From the NCBI GenBank assembly GCA_002869385.1, contig PKTB01000004.1:373770-437769 (forward strand): a stretch of DNA of 64,000 nt, given 5' to 3'. The notes beneath the pieces were generated by a model. It searched no databases. It saw nothing but the letters and a program-made list of their open reading frames with translations, and was not told where the DNA came from. The position numbers were made by a program, and so were the translations under genes. Numbering within the stretch: position 1 is the first letter of the stretch; each line of letters opens with the position of its first letter. The DNA is from Marinilabiliales bacterium. Its GTDB lineage: Bacteria > Bacteroidota > Bacteroidia > Bacteroidales > ML635J-15. Below are positions 1-9,379 of this stretch, piece by piece.

Positions 1-2175
1 GCTAATTGTTTTACTTTCTTTATTATCAAATCTGATTATATAATTACCCGAATCTAATCCGGTAATATCTATTGTATTGTTATTATCAATTATTTGTGTC
101 TCTAAAACAATTTGCCCACTGGTATTTAATATTGAAACAATTCCTTCGATATAATTATTTATTGTAATATAATCGCTAGCAGGATTTGGATAAATTGATA
201 TTTCGGTAGTTTTTAATTCTGAAGGTTCTACCGCAATTGTTTTTAATATTTCATTAGTACCATCAAAATCAGTTTGAGAAAGTCGATAATAAACTATGGT
301 GTTTTTATTATCTGTTAATATGCTATAATTATTTTGATAATTGCATGTTCCATTACCATTGATTTCATCAATAATATTCCAGTTTTTTGTATCATAACTC
401 ATTTCAATAGTAAAAAAGTCGTTATTTATTTCTGCAGCAGTTGTCCATTCAAGTTCAGTATAAAGTTCATCAGATTTTGCAGTAAAATCTAATAATTCAA
501 CAGGGAGAGTATTTTCTCTGTTATCGAGATAAACCGCATCACCATAATATTTATTATTAGAATCATCTCTAATATATGCTTGTATTATATATTCACTATT
601 TGAAATTATTTCTGTAATAAGTTTGAATAGGCTATTTAAATCTTCCTTTGACCCAATAGTTAAATATGACCAATATGTTGAATTTAATTTTTTATATCGA
701 TAGTTTCTGTTTGCAATTACAATTGCTCCGGGATTTGCTATATAACAATCAATACTGTGTTTGTTAAAATCCTGCTTAACAGGTGTTTCATTACTAACAC
801 TTATATCTTGCCAGTAAAAATATGGTTTTCCCTGATTATTAGAAACCCACGGTTGAGCATCATTTTCGTTACCATCAATATTCCAGTTTGCGTGAAAATT
901 GAATTTGTTTTTAAACTGTTCTGTTGTAAGCCTGAAAATACTTTGATTGTTTGGATTATTATTATGTAAAATTGCTTCATTTGTAGTTCCAATTAGGGTT
1001 TTCTCCAAATCGAAATAACAATTAATAACTTCTGCATTTATACCATTTGTATAAATAAAACATCTTTCATTTTCAGTACGGCCAAATACAAAACCAGAAG
1101 CATAACAATTTTCAATTGTTGATAAATCATCGTTACCGGCACAAAAAGCTGCTGAAATTTCGCTCTGTACAGATCCTGTGGAGTAGCAATTTAAAATTGT
1201 TGATTCTGTGTTTTTGCCTGCAAAACCACCTGTATATCCAAGTTCACCTTTTACATTTCCTGAACAAAATGAATTTTGAATGTTATTATTTGTCATAGAG
1301 TGTCCAACAAATCCACCAATACGACCGAACCCAAAAACATCACCACTAGCATAGCATTTATTTATTGTTGAGTTAGATAAATCTCCAATCAACCCACCAA
1401 CATCGGTGTGATCATTATCAACTTTACCAGTTGCAAAGCAATTATATATATTGCCGGAATCGACACGTCCAATTAAACCCCCGGATTCGCTATATGAAAA
1501 TACATTTGCTGCCGAATAAGAATTGGTAATATTTGAAGGATATAAACTTTGTCCTATCAGACCACCGGAAACTCTGTAACCATAAACACTTCCTGTAGTA
1601 TAACAGTTGTCAATATCTGATTGGTAATTGTTTCCAACAAGTAAACCTACACCGTATTCTTCACAGATTACTTTGCCATTATTGACAAATAAATTATTTA
1701 AATTTGTATAAACATTGTAACCAATTAAGCCTGCTACCCATTTTTTACCTGAAATTGTACAGTATGAGATATTAATAGCTGTTATTTCTGCATTCATAAC
1801 ATACCCGAATAATCCAACATATTCAGTTGCAGGTCTGTTAATTAGTAGATTTGAGATAGTATGTCCTTTACCATCATAATGACCTGTAAAATTGACATTT
1901 ATATTTCCGATAGGAGTTAAACCCATTGCTTCATCAGGAGTTGCAGGGTAGTTATCGTGATCACCTACATTTAAAAATTTGCTATCAGAAGCATCTATAT
2001 CTGCAGTTTGAACAAAATAATGTTGCCAGTGATATGATGAGTTAGATAACTCAACTAAGTCATCATAAGTTTCAATAATAAAAGGTTTAGTTGGAGTTCC
2101 ATACCCACCAGAATAATTTTGTGCATTAAGTTGTAATGTGCTTATAACTAAAAGTGTGTAAATAATGTGTTTCAT
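1..2175 (-). CDS. GLUG-repeat surface protein with T9SS C-terminal sorting domain (partial at window edge)
   Basis: The frame is open from an ATG at 2173-2175 to the left edge with no stop; I checked every triplet. The ORF track misses it because the stop lies outside the window. It starts with a signal peptide (MKHIIYTLLVISTLQLNAQ). Residues of about 100-420 hold at least seven GLUG-type units of the form GGLIGxxxxSxIxNCYATGxV, which in known surface proteins build a right-handed beta-helix. A fibronectin-like segment follows (LPVELLDFTAKSDELYTELEW), then a Por-type tail with IYPNPASDYI and the final GLDSGNYIIRFDNKESKTIS, so probably only a few residues are missing. The likely role is a T9SS-exported, cell-surface-attached or released adhesin-like protein; the ligand is unknown. 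Reading is by motif only. Confidence 0.88.
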   Translation of the reverse strand, partial: MKHIIYTLLVISTLQLNAQNYSGGYGTPTKPFIIETYDDLVELSNSSYHWQHYFVQTADIDASDSKFLNVGDHDNYPATPDEAMGLTPIGNINVNFTGHYDGKGHTISNLLINRPATEYVGLFGYVMNAEITAINISYCTISGKKWVAGLIGYNVYTNLNNLFVNNGKVICEEYGVGLLVGNNYQSDIDNCYTTGSVYGYRVSGGLIGQSLYPSNITNSYSAANVFSYSESGGLIGRVDSGNIYNCFATGKVDNDHTDVGGLIGDLSNSTINKCYASGDVFGFGRIGGFVGHSMTNNNIQNSFCSGNVKGELGYTGGFAGKNTESTILNCYSTGSVQSEISAAFCAGNDDLSTIENCYASGFVFGRTENERCFIYTNGINAEVINCYFDLEKTLIGTTNEAILHNNNPNNQSIFRLTTEQFKNKFNFHANWNIDGNENDAQPWVSNNQGKPYFYWQDISVSNETPVKQDFNKHSIDCYIANPGAIVIANRNYRYKKLNSTYWSYLTIGSKEDLNSLFKLITEIISNSEYIIQAYIRDDSNNKYYGDAVYLDNRENTLPVELLDFTAKSDELYTELEWTTAAEINNDFFTIEMSYDTKNWNIIDEINGNGTCNYQNNYSILTDNKNTIVYYRLSQTDFDGTNEILKTIAVEPSELKTTEISIYPNPASDYITINNYIEGIVSILNTSGQIVLETQIIDNNNTIDITGLDSGNYIIRFDNKESKTIS

Positions 2176-2213
2176 AATACTTTGTTTTAATGTTAGATAT
2201 GATAATCTGACAT

Positions 2214-2221
2214 CAAAACTA
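2214..2221 (-). promoter_or_regulatory. Possible -7 box (TAGTTTTG) of the GLUG protein gene
   Basis: On the minus strand TAGTTTTG matches the Bacteroidota -7 consensus TAnnTTTG and lies 38 bases before the ATG. No convincing -33 TTTG box sits at the expected distance, so this is a weak call. Confidence 0.3.
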
Positions 2222-2298
2222 TAGCCAAAACACATAAGAAAAGCACTATAACTAGTAAACGGTGGGAATTGATTATTTAACGGCTTAATTTATGATTA

Positions 2299-2997
2299 TC
2301 AGGCATTTGCCAAAACAGCTATACTAAGTTTTAATCCTGGAATATTTAGTAATGTTTCTCCACAAGCTTCCAAGGTTGATCCTGTCGTTACTACATCATC
2401 AACTAAAATAACGTGCTTGTTTTCTATTTTTTTAGGATGTTGTATAAGAAATTTTCCTTAAACATTTTTCCACCTTTCTTCTCTTGTCATTTTTGTTTGT
2501 GTAACAGTTTCAACATTTCTAATTAGTACATCAGTTAACATGGGAATATCAGTAACTTTTGAAATGCCCTCTCCAATCATTTCGCTTTGATTATAACCTC
2601 TTTGTTTTTGTCTTTTAGGGTGTAGGGGAACCGGTATTATATAATCAATATCTTTGAAGTTTTTAGATGAAAGCATTTCTGCTCCTAATTCTTTACCTAG
2701 AGCAATACCTATTTCAGGTTTCTTTTTATACTTTAGGCTATGTAGTAGTTTTCTGAATCGGCTTCCTTTGTGAAAATGAAATAAAGCAGTTGCTTTTTCT
2801 ACTTTTATTCGACCGGTAAACATTAGTAAAATGTCATTAGATAGATCTTTACAATAATCTGTTCTTGGAATTTCATATAAGCATTTAATACAAATTGGGC
2901 CCTCGTTTTTCATAAGAGTTGATCCGCAAGCCTCACAAACATCCGGGAAAAGTAGAAACCAAAGGTCTTCAAGATATGTTTTTAGTATAGCCAACAC
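2299..2997 (-). pseudogene. comF: ComF-family phosphoribosyltransferase-like protein, interrupted by one in-frame TAA
   Basis: The N-terminus has the zinc-ribbon pattern of ComF/GntX proteins (CEACGSTL...CIKC). It is followed by FHFHKGSRFRKLLHSLKYKKK and PVPLHPKRQKQRGYNQSE, both typical of the family. The ORF track stops at codon 180, but the same frame continues past a TAA (2458-2460) as GKFLIQHPKKIE and then the PRPP-binding motif VILVDDVVTTGSTLEAC, ending at a TGA at 2299-2301. The total is 232 codons, normal for ComF. The stop sits in the family pattern RWxNVxGxF, so GAA to TAA is the simplest origin. ComF is required for DNA uptake in competent bacteria; the role here is inferred. As sequenced, the product would lack its PRPP loop. 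Confidence 0.85.
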
Positions 2998-3098
2998 AAA
3001 GTTTTAATGGATACTAAAGATACAATTTTTTTTGATTTTATGGAATTTATAAAAAACCTGTATCCAAGTATCGAAAATTAACTTAAAAACTTAAAATT

Positions 3099-4991
3099 AT
3101 GAACACAAAGATTTTTTTAATAGGACTTTTTTCAGTTTTCTTTGCAGCTTTTGCTTCCGCTGCAACAATAGAAGGTAGTGTTAGTGATAACTCTACTGGA
3201 AGCTCAATTAAAGGCGCAGAAGTAAAACTGTATAAAATGGGAATTATAATCAGAACAGTAGAAACAGATAAGGTAGGCATGTTTAGTTTTGAAAATCTGG
3301 AAGCAGGACCTTATAATGTTAAAGTTAATGCTGCAGGTTATGATGAGTATTATCAGAAAAATATCATTCTGGAAGATGGTGATTTTCATAGAATGACAAT
3401 TTTTATGGACGCTGAACAAATTGCTGTTGTATCAGAAGTTAAACCTTTAGAGTATTTGGAAGTTGAAGAAGAAGCCGATTGTTCATAAATAAGAGATAAC
3501 AGATCTTACAACAAACAATCGGTAGGGGGTGCTTATACGGGATATCCGACAACTACCGCATCATATGATGGCATTGTTGAGCATAATACAGAATCATATG
3601 ATTATATTGAGGAAAACGGCTTTAAAGATGTGGTTAACGATCCATTATCAACTTTTTCAATAGATGTTGACAGAGCTTCTTATGCAAATGTTCGTCGATT
3701 TATCAATAACTCTCAAATGCCTTATGCAGATGCCGTTAGAGTTGAAGAAATGATAAATTATTTTGATTATGATTATGAAAATCCAAGCGGTGAACATCCA
3801 TTTGCAACACATCTTGAAATGGGAGATTGCCCATGGAATGAGAACTCAAAATTGTTAATGATTGGTATTCAGGGTGAAGAAATGGATAGTGAAGAAATAC
3901 CACCTTGTAATTTAGTTTTCTTAATTGATGTTAGTGGTTCAATGAACTCTGAGAATAAACTAGGATTACTTAAGAAATCATTTAGATTATTAGTAGATAA
4001 ATTAAGACCTGAAGACAGAGTATCAATTGTTGTTTATGCAGGTGCTGCAGGATGTGTGCTTCCTTCAACAAGTGGTAAAGATAAAGCTAAAATACTCGCA
4101 TCATTGGATAAACTTACAGCTGGTGGTTCTACAGCTGGTGGCGCTGGAATTAAATTAGCCTACGAAATTGCAGTAGAGAACTTTATCGAAGGTGGAAATA
4201 ACAGAGTTATTCTTGCTACTGATGGCGACTTTAATGTTGGTGCAAGTAGTGATGGTGAAATGGAAAGACTAATTGAAAAGAAAAGAGACCTTGGCGTTTA
4301 CTTAACAGTTCTTGGATTTGGTATGGGTAACTATAAAGATTCAAAAATGGAGAAATTATCAAATAAAGGTAATGGTAATTACGCTTATATTGATAATATT
4401 ATGGAATCAAACAAAATCTTTGGTCAGGAACTTTGGGGAACTCTTTATACTATTGCAAAAGATGTTAAAATTCAGATTGAATTTAATCCTGGTAAAGTTA
4501 AAGAATATCGTCTGATTGGTTATGAAAACAGAATGTTAAATAAAGAAGATTTTAATGACGATAAAAAAGATGCCGGTGAAATCGGAAGTGGTCATACTGT
4601 TACAGCAATATATGAAATTGTTCTAGCTGATGGTGGAGAATCTTCAAATAGTGTAGACCCTTTAAATTATCAGTCAACATCTGTTGTAAAAAGCAATGAT
4701 ATTATGACATTGAAAATCAGATATAAAAAACCGGATCAGGATTTTAGCAGACTGATTACCAGAAAAGTAACTGAAAAAGATTTGGAGAAAAAGTCTAACT
4801 CCAAGAACTTTATGTTAGCAGTTTCTGTTGCAGAATTTGGAATGCTTTTGAGAGATTCAGAATTCAAAGGAAGTGCAAGTTATGACCATGTTTTACTTTG
4901 GGCTAAGAGAGCTAAAGGGGAAGATACTTATTGATATATTGCAGAATTTATAACTCTTGTTGAGAAAGCTAAGCTTTTGGCAGATTTGTAA
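3099..4991 (+). pseudogene. YfbK-like von Willebrand factor A protein with carboxypeptidase-regulatory-like domain, interrupted by TAA and TGA
   Basis: ORFs 3099-3488 and 3630-4934 share one frame. Residues 1-20 are a signal peptide (IGLFSVFFAAFASA). Residues 22-100 are a CarboxypepD_reg-like beta-sandwich (IEGSVSDNSTGSSIKGAEV). After TAA at codon 130 the frame runs on to a YfbK N-terminal motif (NDPLSTFSIDVDRASYANVR) and a VWA domain with intact MIDAS DVSGSMN. A DUF3520-type C-terminus follows. A TGA at codon 612 (4932-4934) stands where the family has GEDxYGYRxEFI, and the frame continues YIAEFITLVEKAKLLADL to a TAA at 4991. The total is 630 codons. VWA domains bind metal-dependent protein partners; the target here is unknown. 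TAA from GAA and TGA from GGA are the likely changes. Confidence 0.87.
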
Positions 4992-5011
4992 AATATATAA
5001 AATAGATAATT

Positions 5012-5043
5012 AAAAAAGGGGCTTTATTTTAAGCCCCTTTTTT
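5012..5043. terminator. Bidirectional intrinsic terminator
   Basis: A perfect 13-bp stem AAAAAAGGGGCTT / AAGCCCCTTTTTT with a six-base loop lies between two convergent genes (VWA protein and S74-tail protein). It has a T-run on either strand. Confidence 0.9.
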
Positions 5044-5060
5044 AATTAATTTTAATTGTT

Positions 5061-6359
5061 TTATTCAGGTTTAATACCTAATTCTTTTTCATATTCTGCT
5101 AGTTTTTTTTCTAACTCATCTATTCTTTTATTAGATTCTTGTAAGGCAACTGTTAAGAGTGAAATATATTCATAAAGCTTAATCCCGTCGCCGGTTTCAT
5201 CAACAATAATTTCAGGAGAATCTTCAGCAATTAAACCAAAAGTTTGAGGCATAAGCTCATCTCCTGTTTTATTTCCAGCAGTATCGGTGATTTCACGAAC
5301 AGGGTTATAAGTTACAACATCAAGATTTAGGAATTCATTATACAGATTGTTTCTTTCAACAGTTGTTAATGAAGTAATATTTGTTTTCCATTTTTTCGAT
5401 GAGAGAGAAACAAAAGAATTTGCATATCCTCTCCACCATGCTTGTGTTGATGTTCCTAAAAACCCATACAAATGTGTTGACGGGACTATGGTTGGTTCTG
5501 ATGACGTTCCTACACCTAAATCATTAATGATAATGTTTTTATTTGCATCATTATCAGGTTTAAAAGTAATATCTCCATTGGAGTCAATTATCATTCTTTG
5601 TACCATTGTACTACTTGATGGTCTTGTATAGAAAGATAATTTTGAAGCATTATTATTAGAAGTTCCATTCTCTCTTACACCCTCTATCATACAAATATCA
5701 GCAGGGTCTGTTGCATTTTGCATTGCTGCAAAGATTATATTACCACCTTGCCATTCAGCAAGAGAAGTTTCTTGACACCAAAGATATACCCATGGATTAT
5801 CTTTATATAGCGATGTTCCTGATCCGGAATATCCGGCTTCATTTTGAACCACTAATCTCCCATTATTGACAGTCAACTTACCCCAAGCATCACCAGAACC
5901 AATACCGACATTTCCTGATGATTCAATATGCATACGTTCGGTATTATTTGTTTTGAACATCAAATCCTGAGAATCTGTTGTGCCAATAAAATCTGTTGTT
6001 GAGTTTGTTCCTGTATTTCCAGAAAGTAACCAAGCATCTTTATCAGAGCATAATCTTAACCATTTTGAATCTGATGTACTCCAGTAATAATATCCCGGAC
6101 TTACTTCGTTTGGTGAACTACCTGCTGTTGAAGTGTTATAAATTAGTAAAGTGTTCAATGGAGAACTTACAGTTGTATTATCTGTTGCACCTGTAAGTGC
6201 AATTCTTGGTAGTAAAACTCCCTTATCTGAGGATTGAACTTCAAGAATTGAAGAAGCATCAGGTGTAATAGGAGTTTCAGAAATGCAAACATTTTGAGCA
6301 ACTAAAAAGCTGCTGACACATGTAGCCAAAAAGGCTGCTAAAAAGATTTTCTTATTCAT
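5061..6359 (-). CDS. Secreted protein with S74-type (tail-fibre) intramolecular chaperone C-terminus
   Basis: The 432-residue product has a signal peptide ending near SSFLVAQ. The middle is a beta-rich stalk with the frequent Bacteroidota segment SSILEVQSSDKGVLLPRIAL. The C-terminus carries SSKKWKTNITSL...GLIAEDSPEIIVDETGDGIKLYEYISLLTVALQESNKRIDELEKKL, the Peptidase_S74 chaperone region with its closing trimeric coiled coil. In phage tail spikes this module trimerises the fibre and cleaves itself off. Here there is no phage context, so it is probably a trimeric surface fibre. Intact, monocistronic, facing the terminator at 5012-5043. Confidence 0.8.
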   Translation of the reverse strand: MNKKIFLAAFLATCVSSFLVAQNVCISETPITPDASSILEVQSSDKGVLLPRIALTGATDNTTVSSPLNTLLIYNTSTAGSSPNEVSPGYYYWSTSDSKWLRLCSDKDAWLLSGNTGTNSTTDFIGTTDSQDLMFKTNNTERMHIESSGNVGIGSGDAWGKLTVNNGRLVVQNEAGYSGSGTSLYKDNPWVYLWCQETSLAEWQGGNIIFAAMQNATDPADICMIEGVRENGTSNNNASKLSFYTRPSSSTMVQRMIIDSNGDITFKPDNDANKNIIINDLGVGTSSEPTIVPSTHLYGFLGTSTQAWWRGYANSFVSLSSKKWKTNITSLTTVERNNLYNEFLNLDVVTYNPVREITDTAGNKTGDELMPQTFGLIAEDSPEIIVDETGDGIKLYEYISLLTVALQESNKRIDELEKKLAEYEKELGIKPE

Positions 6360-6442
6360 AAAAACATGATTTGATTGCTAGTTACAAAAGTAAGAAAATT
6401 AAGTAAATAAATTCCATAATATTTTTATTGTTGTTAATTTTT

Positions 6443-6450
6443 TAAATTTG
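6443..6450 (+). promoter_or_regulatory. Putative -7 box (TAAATTTG) upstream of the GSCFA gene
   Basis: TAAATTTG fits TAnnTTTG and ends 23 bases before the ATG at 6474. No clear -33 element. Confidence 0.4.
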
Positions 6451-6473
6451 TAAGTATAAAATTCAAAAGAATA

Positions 6474-7448
6474 ATGAAGTTAATTACCAAAATTGAAGTT
6501 ACAAAATTTGATTTTAGTATTTCTCACAATACTTTAATTGGTTTTACAGGATCTTGTTTTGCTGAAAACATTGGCAATAAGCTAGATAATCTAAAATTTA
6601 AAGTGCAGGTTAATCCTCTTGGAATAAACTATAACCCACTCTCCTTAGGCCAATCTATTAAAAGAATCATTAATCAAAATCTTATTACAGAAAACGATTT
6701 GTTTTTAGCAAATGATTTATGGAATAGTTATGATTTTCACTCAAAGTTCTCGTCAAAAAATAAAGATGAGGCAATAGAAAAGATAAACGACGCTGTTTTA
6801 AATTCACATCAATTTCTTAAATCAGCAGATTATTTATTTATAAGTTTTGGCACTTCTTATGTTTATAAATTAAAGTCCGGTAATATTGTTTCAAATTGTA
6901 ATAAACAAGCAGATAATAATTTTGAAAGGATATTGCTTACAACTGAAGAAATCGTTGAATTTTGGTTACAATTATTAAAAGAAATTAAGGAATTTAATCC
7001 AAAATTAAAGCTGGTTTTTACTATTAGTCCGATACGACATAAAAGGGACGGATTTATAGCCAATCAATTAAGCAAGTCGATTCTGTTTGTTGCGGTTAAT
7101 CAACTTAAGTCTAAGTTTGATAATGTTTATTATTTTCCATCTTATGAAATTATGATGGATGAATTAAGGGATTATAGATTTTATAAAGAGGATATGATCC
7201 ACCCTTCAGAATTAGCTGTTGATTACATATTGGAACGTTTTGGAGACACTTTTTTTGGTGATGAAACAAAGGAAATAAATAAGAAAATTAGTAAAATTTT
7301 GGCTGCATTGAACCACAGGCCATTTAATACAGATTTGAGTAATTATAAAGAGCATTTAGAGAATGTTTTGCATGATATAGAAGATTTGGAAAGACAATAT
7401 CCATACCTGAAATTAAATGCTGAGAAAAAGCAAATAGAACCTTCTTAA
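6474..7448 (+). CDS. GSCFA-domain (SGNH-hydrolase-like) protein
   Basis: The GSCFA family takes its name from the motif present here at about residues 26-30 (GFTGSCFAENIG), followed by the family signature VNPLGINYNPLSLG. A later KEDMIHPSELAVDYI supplies the Asp-x-x-His pair expected of an SGNH/GDSL hydrolase, with the Ser of GSCFA as presumed nucleophile. At 324 residues it is full length. No signal peptide is visible, so it is probably cytoplasmic. The substrate is unknown; family members are found near cell-surface glycan genes in Bacteroidota. First gene of a plus-strand run continuing with DoxX. Confidence 0.85.
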   Translation: MKLITKIEVTKFDFSISHNTLIGFTGSCFAENIGNKLDNLKFKVQVNPLGINYNPLSLGQSIKRIINQNLITENDLFLANDLWNSYDFHSKFSSKNKDEAIEKINDAVLNSHQFLKSADYLFISFGTSYVYKLKSGNIVSNCNKQADNNFERILLTTEEIVEFWLQLLKEIKEFNPKLKLVFTISPIRHKRDGFIANQLSKSILFVAVNQLKSKFDNVYYFPSYEIMMDELRDYRFYKEDMIHPSELAVDYILERFGDTFFGDETKEINKKISKILAALNHRPFNTDLSNYKEHLENVLHDIEDLERQYPYLKLNAEKKQIEPS

Positions 7449-7512
7449 ATCTTTTTTCTATTGAACATTGTAAAGCATAATTCGTTTTACTGTAAATAAA
7501 AATATTTATCTT

Positions 7513-7941
7513 ATGAAACGAATATTCAATATATCATATAACAAGAAACTTGTTGATATTTGGTTGCTTGTATTGAGAGTTTTAGTTGGAGCATTGATGC
7601 TTACTCATGCTTTGCCAAAGTTTAACCTTTTAATTTCTGGCAATGAAATTAATTTCCCGGACCCTATAGGTTTGGGGTCGGGATTATCATTTTTCCTAAT
7701 TGTTTTTGCTGAATTTGTATGTTCAATATTTATTATTGTTGGGTTTGGCACAAGAATCTCAACAATTCCTCTGATAATTGCAATGTTTGTTGCAGCATTT
7801 GTATTTCATGCTAATGATCCTTTTTCTTCAAAAGAAATGGCAATATTGTATTTATTGATATATTTGACATTACTATTTACTGGAAGTGGAAAAATTTCTG
7901 TTGATTATTTAATTCAGAAAATGAACAGAAAAAACAAATAA
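7513..7941 (+). CDS. DoxX-family membrane protein
   Basis: The 142 residues form four hydrophobic segments with the DoxX opening VLRVLVGALMLTHALPKF and GSGLSFFLIVFAEFVCSIFIIVGFGTRI. DoxX proteins are small inner-membrane proteins of poorly defined function, sometimes linked to thiol/redox homeostasis or quinone oxidation. Eight bases separate its stop from the next gene, so the two are probably co-transcribed. Confidence 0.85.
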   Translation: MKRIFNISYNKKLVDIWLLVLRVLVGALMLTHALPKFNLLISGNEINFPDPIGLGSGLSFFLIVFAEFVCSIFIIVGFGTRISTIPLIIAMFVAAFVFHANDPFSSKEMAILYLLIYLTLLFTGSGKISVDYLIQKMNRKNK

Positions 7942-7949
7942 TATATTAC

Positions 7950-8360
7950 ATGAAATTATTAATGATTTACACAACAAAATTTGCTTATAAACCAACAGTA
8001 AAAACGTTGGAGTCGATGCCTGATTTTAAAGACAAAGTGGAGTTTAAAAATATTCAGACCGCATTTATACAAGTGGAAAAAGAAGATGAGGAAAGAGAGA
8101 CAGAAGTTATTAAAAAACTCTTGAAAAATCTGAAATGGATTGCATGAAAAAACTCTACAAAACACATTATATTACATTCATTTGCACATTTGTCTGAAAG
8201 TAAAGCCGAGCCGGATTTTACTAAATCATTATTTGATAAAGTAGAAGAACGATTGGTAAATACAAATTATACAGTTAATCAAACACCTTTTGGTTATTTT
8301 CTCGATTTAGACATTAATGCACCCGGATTTTCATTAGCTCGAGTTTTTAAATCATTTTAG
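7950..8360 (+). pseudogene. Stand-alone threonyl-tRNA editing-domain-like protein, interrupted by in-frame TGA
   Basis: It starts MKLLMIYTTKFAYKP, like the N-terminal editing domain of archaeal threonyl-tRNA synthetases (D-aminoacyl-tRNA deacylase fold). After codon 65 (NLKWIA) a TGA at 8145-8147 interrupts the frame, which then continues KNSTKHIILHSFAHLSESKA and TPFGYFLDLDINAPGFSLARVFKSF to TAG at 8358-8360. HSFAHL and PFGYF are the characteristic active-site strands of this domain. The total is 136 codons, the size of the isolated domain with no synthetase attached. By family it should hydrolyse Ser-tRNA(Thr) in trans. The TGA most simply comes from GGA. Confidence 0.75.
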
Positions 8361-8445
8361 CGTAAGAGTATTATTTCATGTTCACATTGTTGTTTATGTC
8401 ATAAAATTTGTTATTTTTGATAAAACAAAACTGCACCGGTACCTT

Positions 8446-9252
8446 ATGAAAAAGCTCGTTAAATATTTATTAGTATTATTATTTTTCGCATCCTGTACTC
8501 CACAAAAATATTACCAACTGGTAGAAACGGATTCAAATGATCTTGTTAAAACAAGAGATTCACAAACTTTTGAAAATAATGATATAATTGTTTCATATAA
8601 TTTGTGGTCCAATAAAGGAAATTGAACATTTGTTATTACAAATAAGACAGATAAGGATATTTTTTTAGATTTAAAAAGATCACATTTGATTATCAATGAT
8701 TATGCATTAACATATTTTCAAAACAGAGTTTATTCTACACCAAAGGTTTCATTTTTTTCATCTTCAACAGATGAAGAGTTAATGGAACAACGAAAAATAA
8801 GATTTCCTGGTATTACTCCAAAGCGAATAACAGACGAATCAATCGATGTGGTTATTTTTAATGAAGAAAGGATTGTTTGTGTACCACCAAATAGTTCTCA
8901 AATTGTATACGGCTTTAATTTACAGTCAGAAATTTACAGAGATTGTAATCTTCAAAGGTTTCCAAAGCAAAAAGAGATTACCAGTTCTGAGTTTACAAAA
9001 GAAAGTAGCCCTTATATTTTTCGCAATAGGTTAACTTATAGTTTTTCAGAATCAATGGAAGAACTAAAACAAATTGAAAATGAATTTTGGGTTACTAAGT
9101 TTACAAACTTGCCTGAGAATCAATTTGTTAGTTCAGACTACATTAAATTTTGTAATGATAGCTCTTCAAATAAGATGATGACGTACCCATACAGCAATCA
9201 GGCTTCTTATTTTATAGAGTATAGACTTGAGCCCGGACGTATTAACCACTAA
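8446..9252 (+). pseudogene. Small lipoprotein of unknown function, interrupted by in-frame TGA
   Basis: Starts at an ATG at 8446 with a lipoprotein signal (VKYLLVLLFFASC). The frame reaches TGA at 8623-8625 (codon 60) and continues TFVITNKTDKDIFLDLKRSHLIINDYALTYFQNRV to the TAA at 9252, 268 codons in all. The ORF track shows only the part from residue 81. The middle (FVITNKTDKDIFLDL) resembles domains describing residual intact contacts in Bacteroidota lipoproteins, but I do not recognise a named family. Probably anchored in the outer or inner membrane through Cys18. The TGA stands between Asn and Thr; GGA is a plausible ancestor. Confidence 0.65.
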
Positions 9253-9379
9253 ATTTTTAGATTCTCCTAACTTTTCATTTAGTAAGTTGTTTATTCTTAT
9301 GTTTGATAGCATTTAGAATATTATCTGACTGTACTTATCAAGTTTTTTATTAAATTTATTTTTTTCAAAATAATACAAA

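Noticed and set aside
757-1298. Plus- and minus-strand ORFs of 60-70 residues in 757-1298
   Set aside because: They are shadows in other frames of the GLUG/T9SS gene, which stays open across the whole region.
5061-6359. Prophage remnant because of the S74 tail-fibre domain
   Set aside because: No phage structural, packaging, lysis or integrase gene is nearby. S74 tails are common on Bacteroidota surface proteins with signal peptides.
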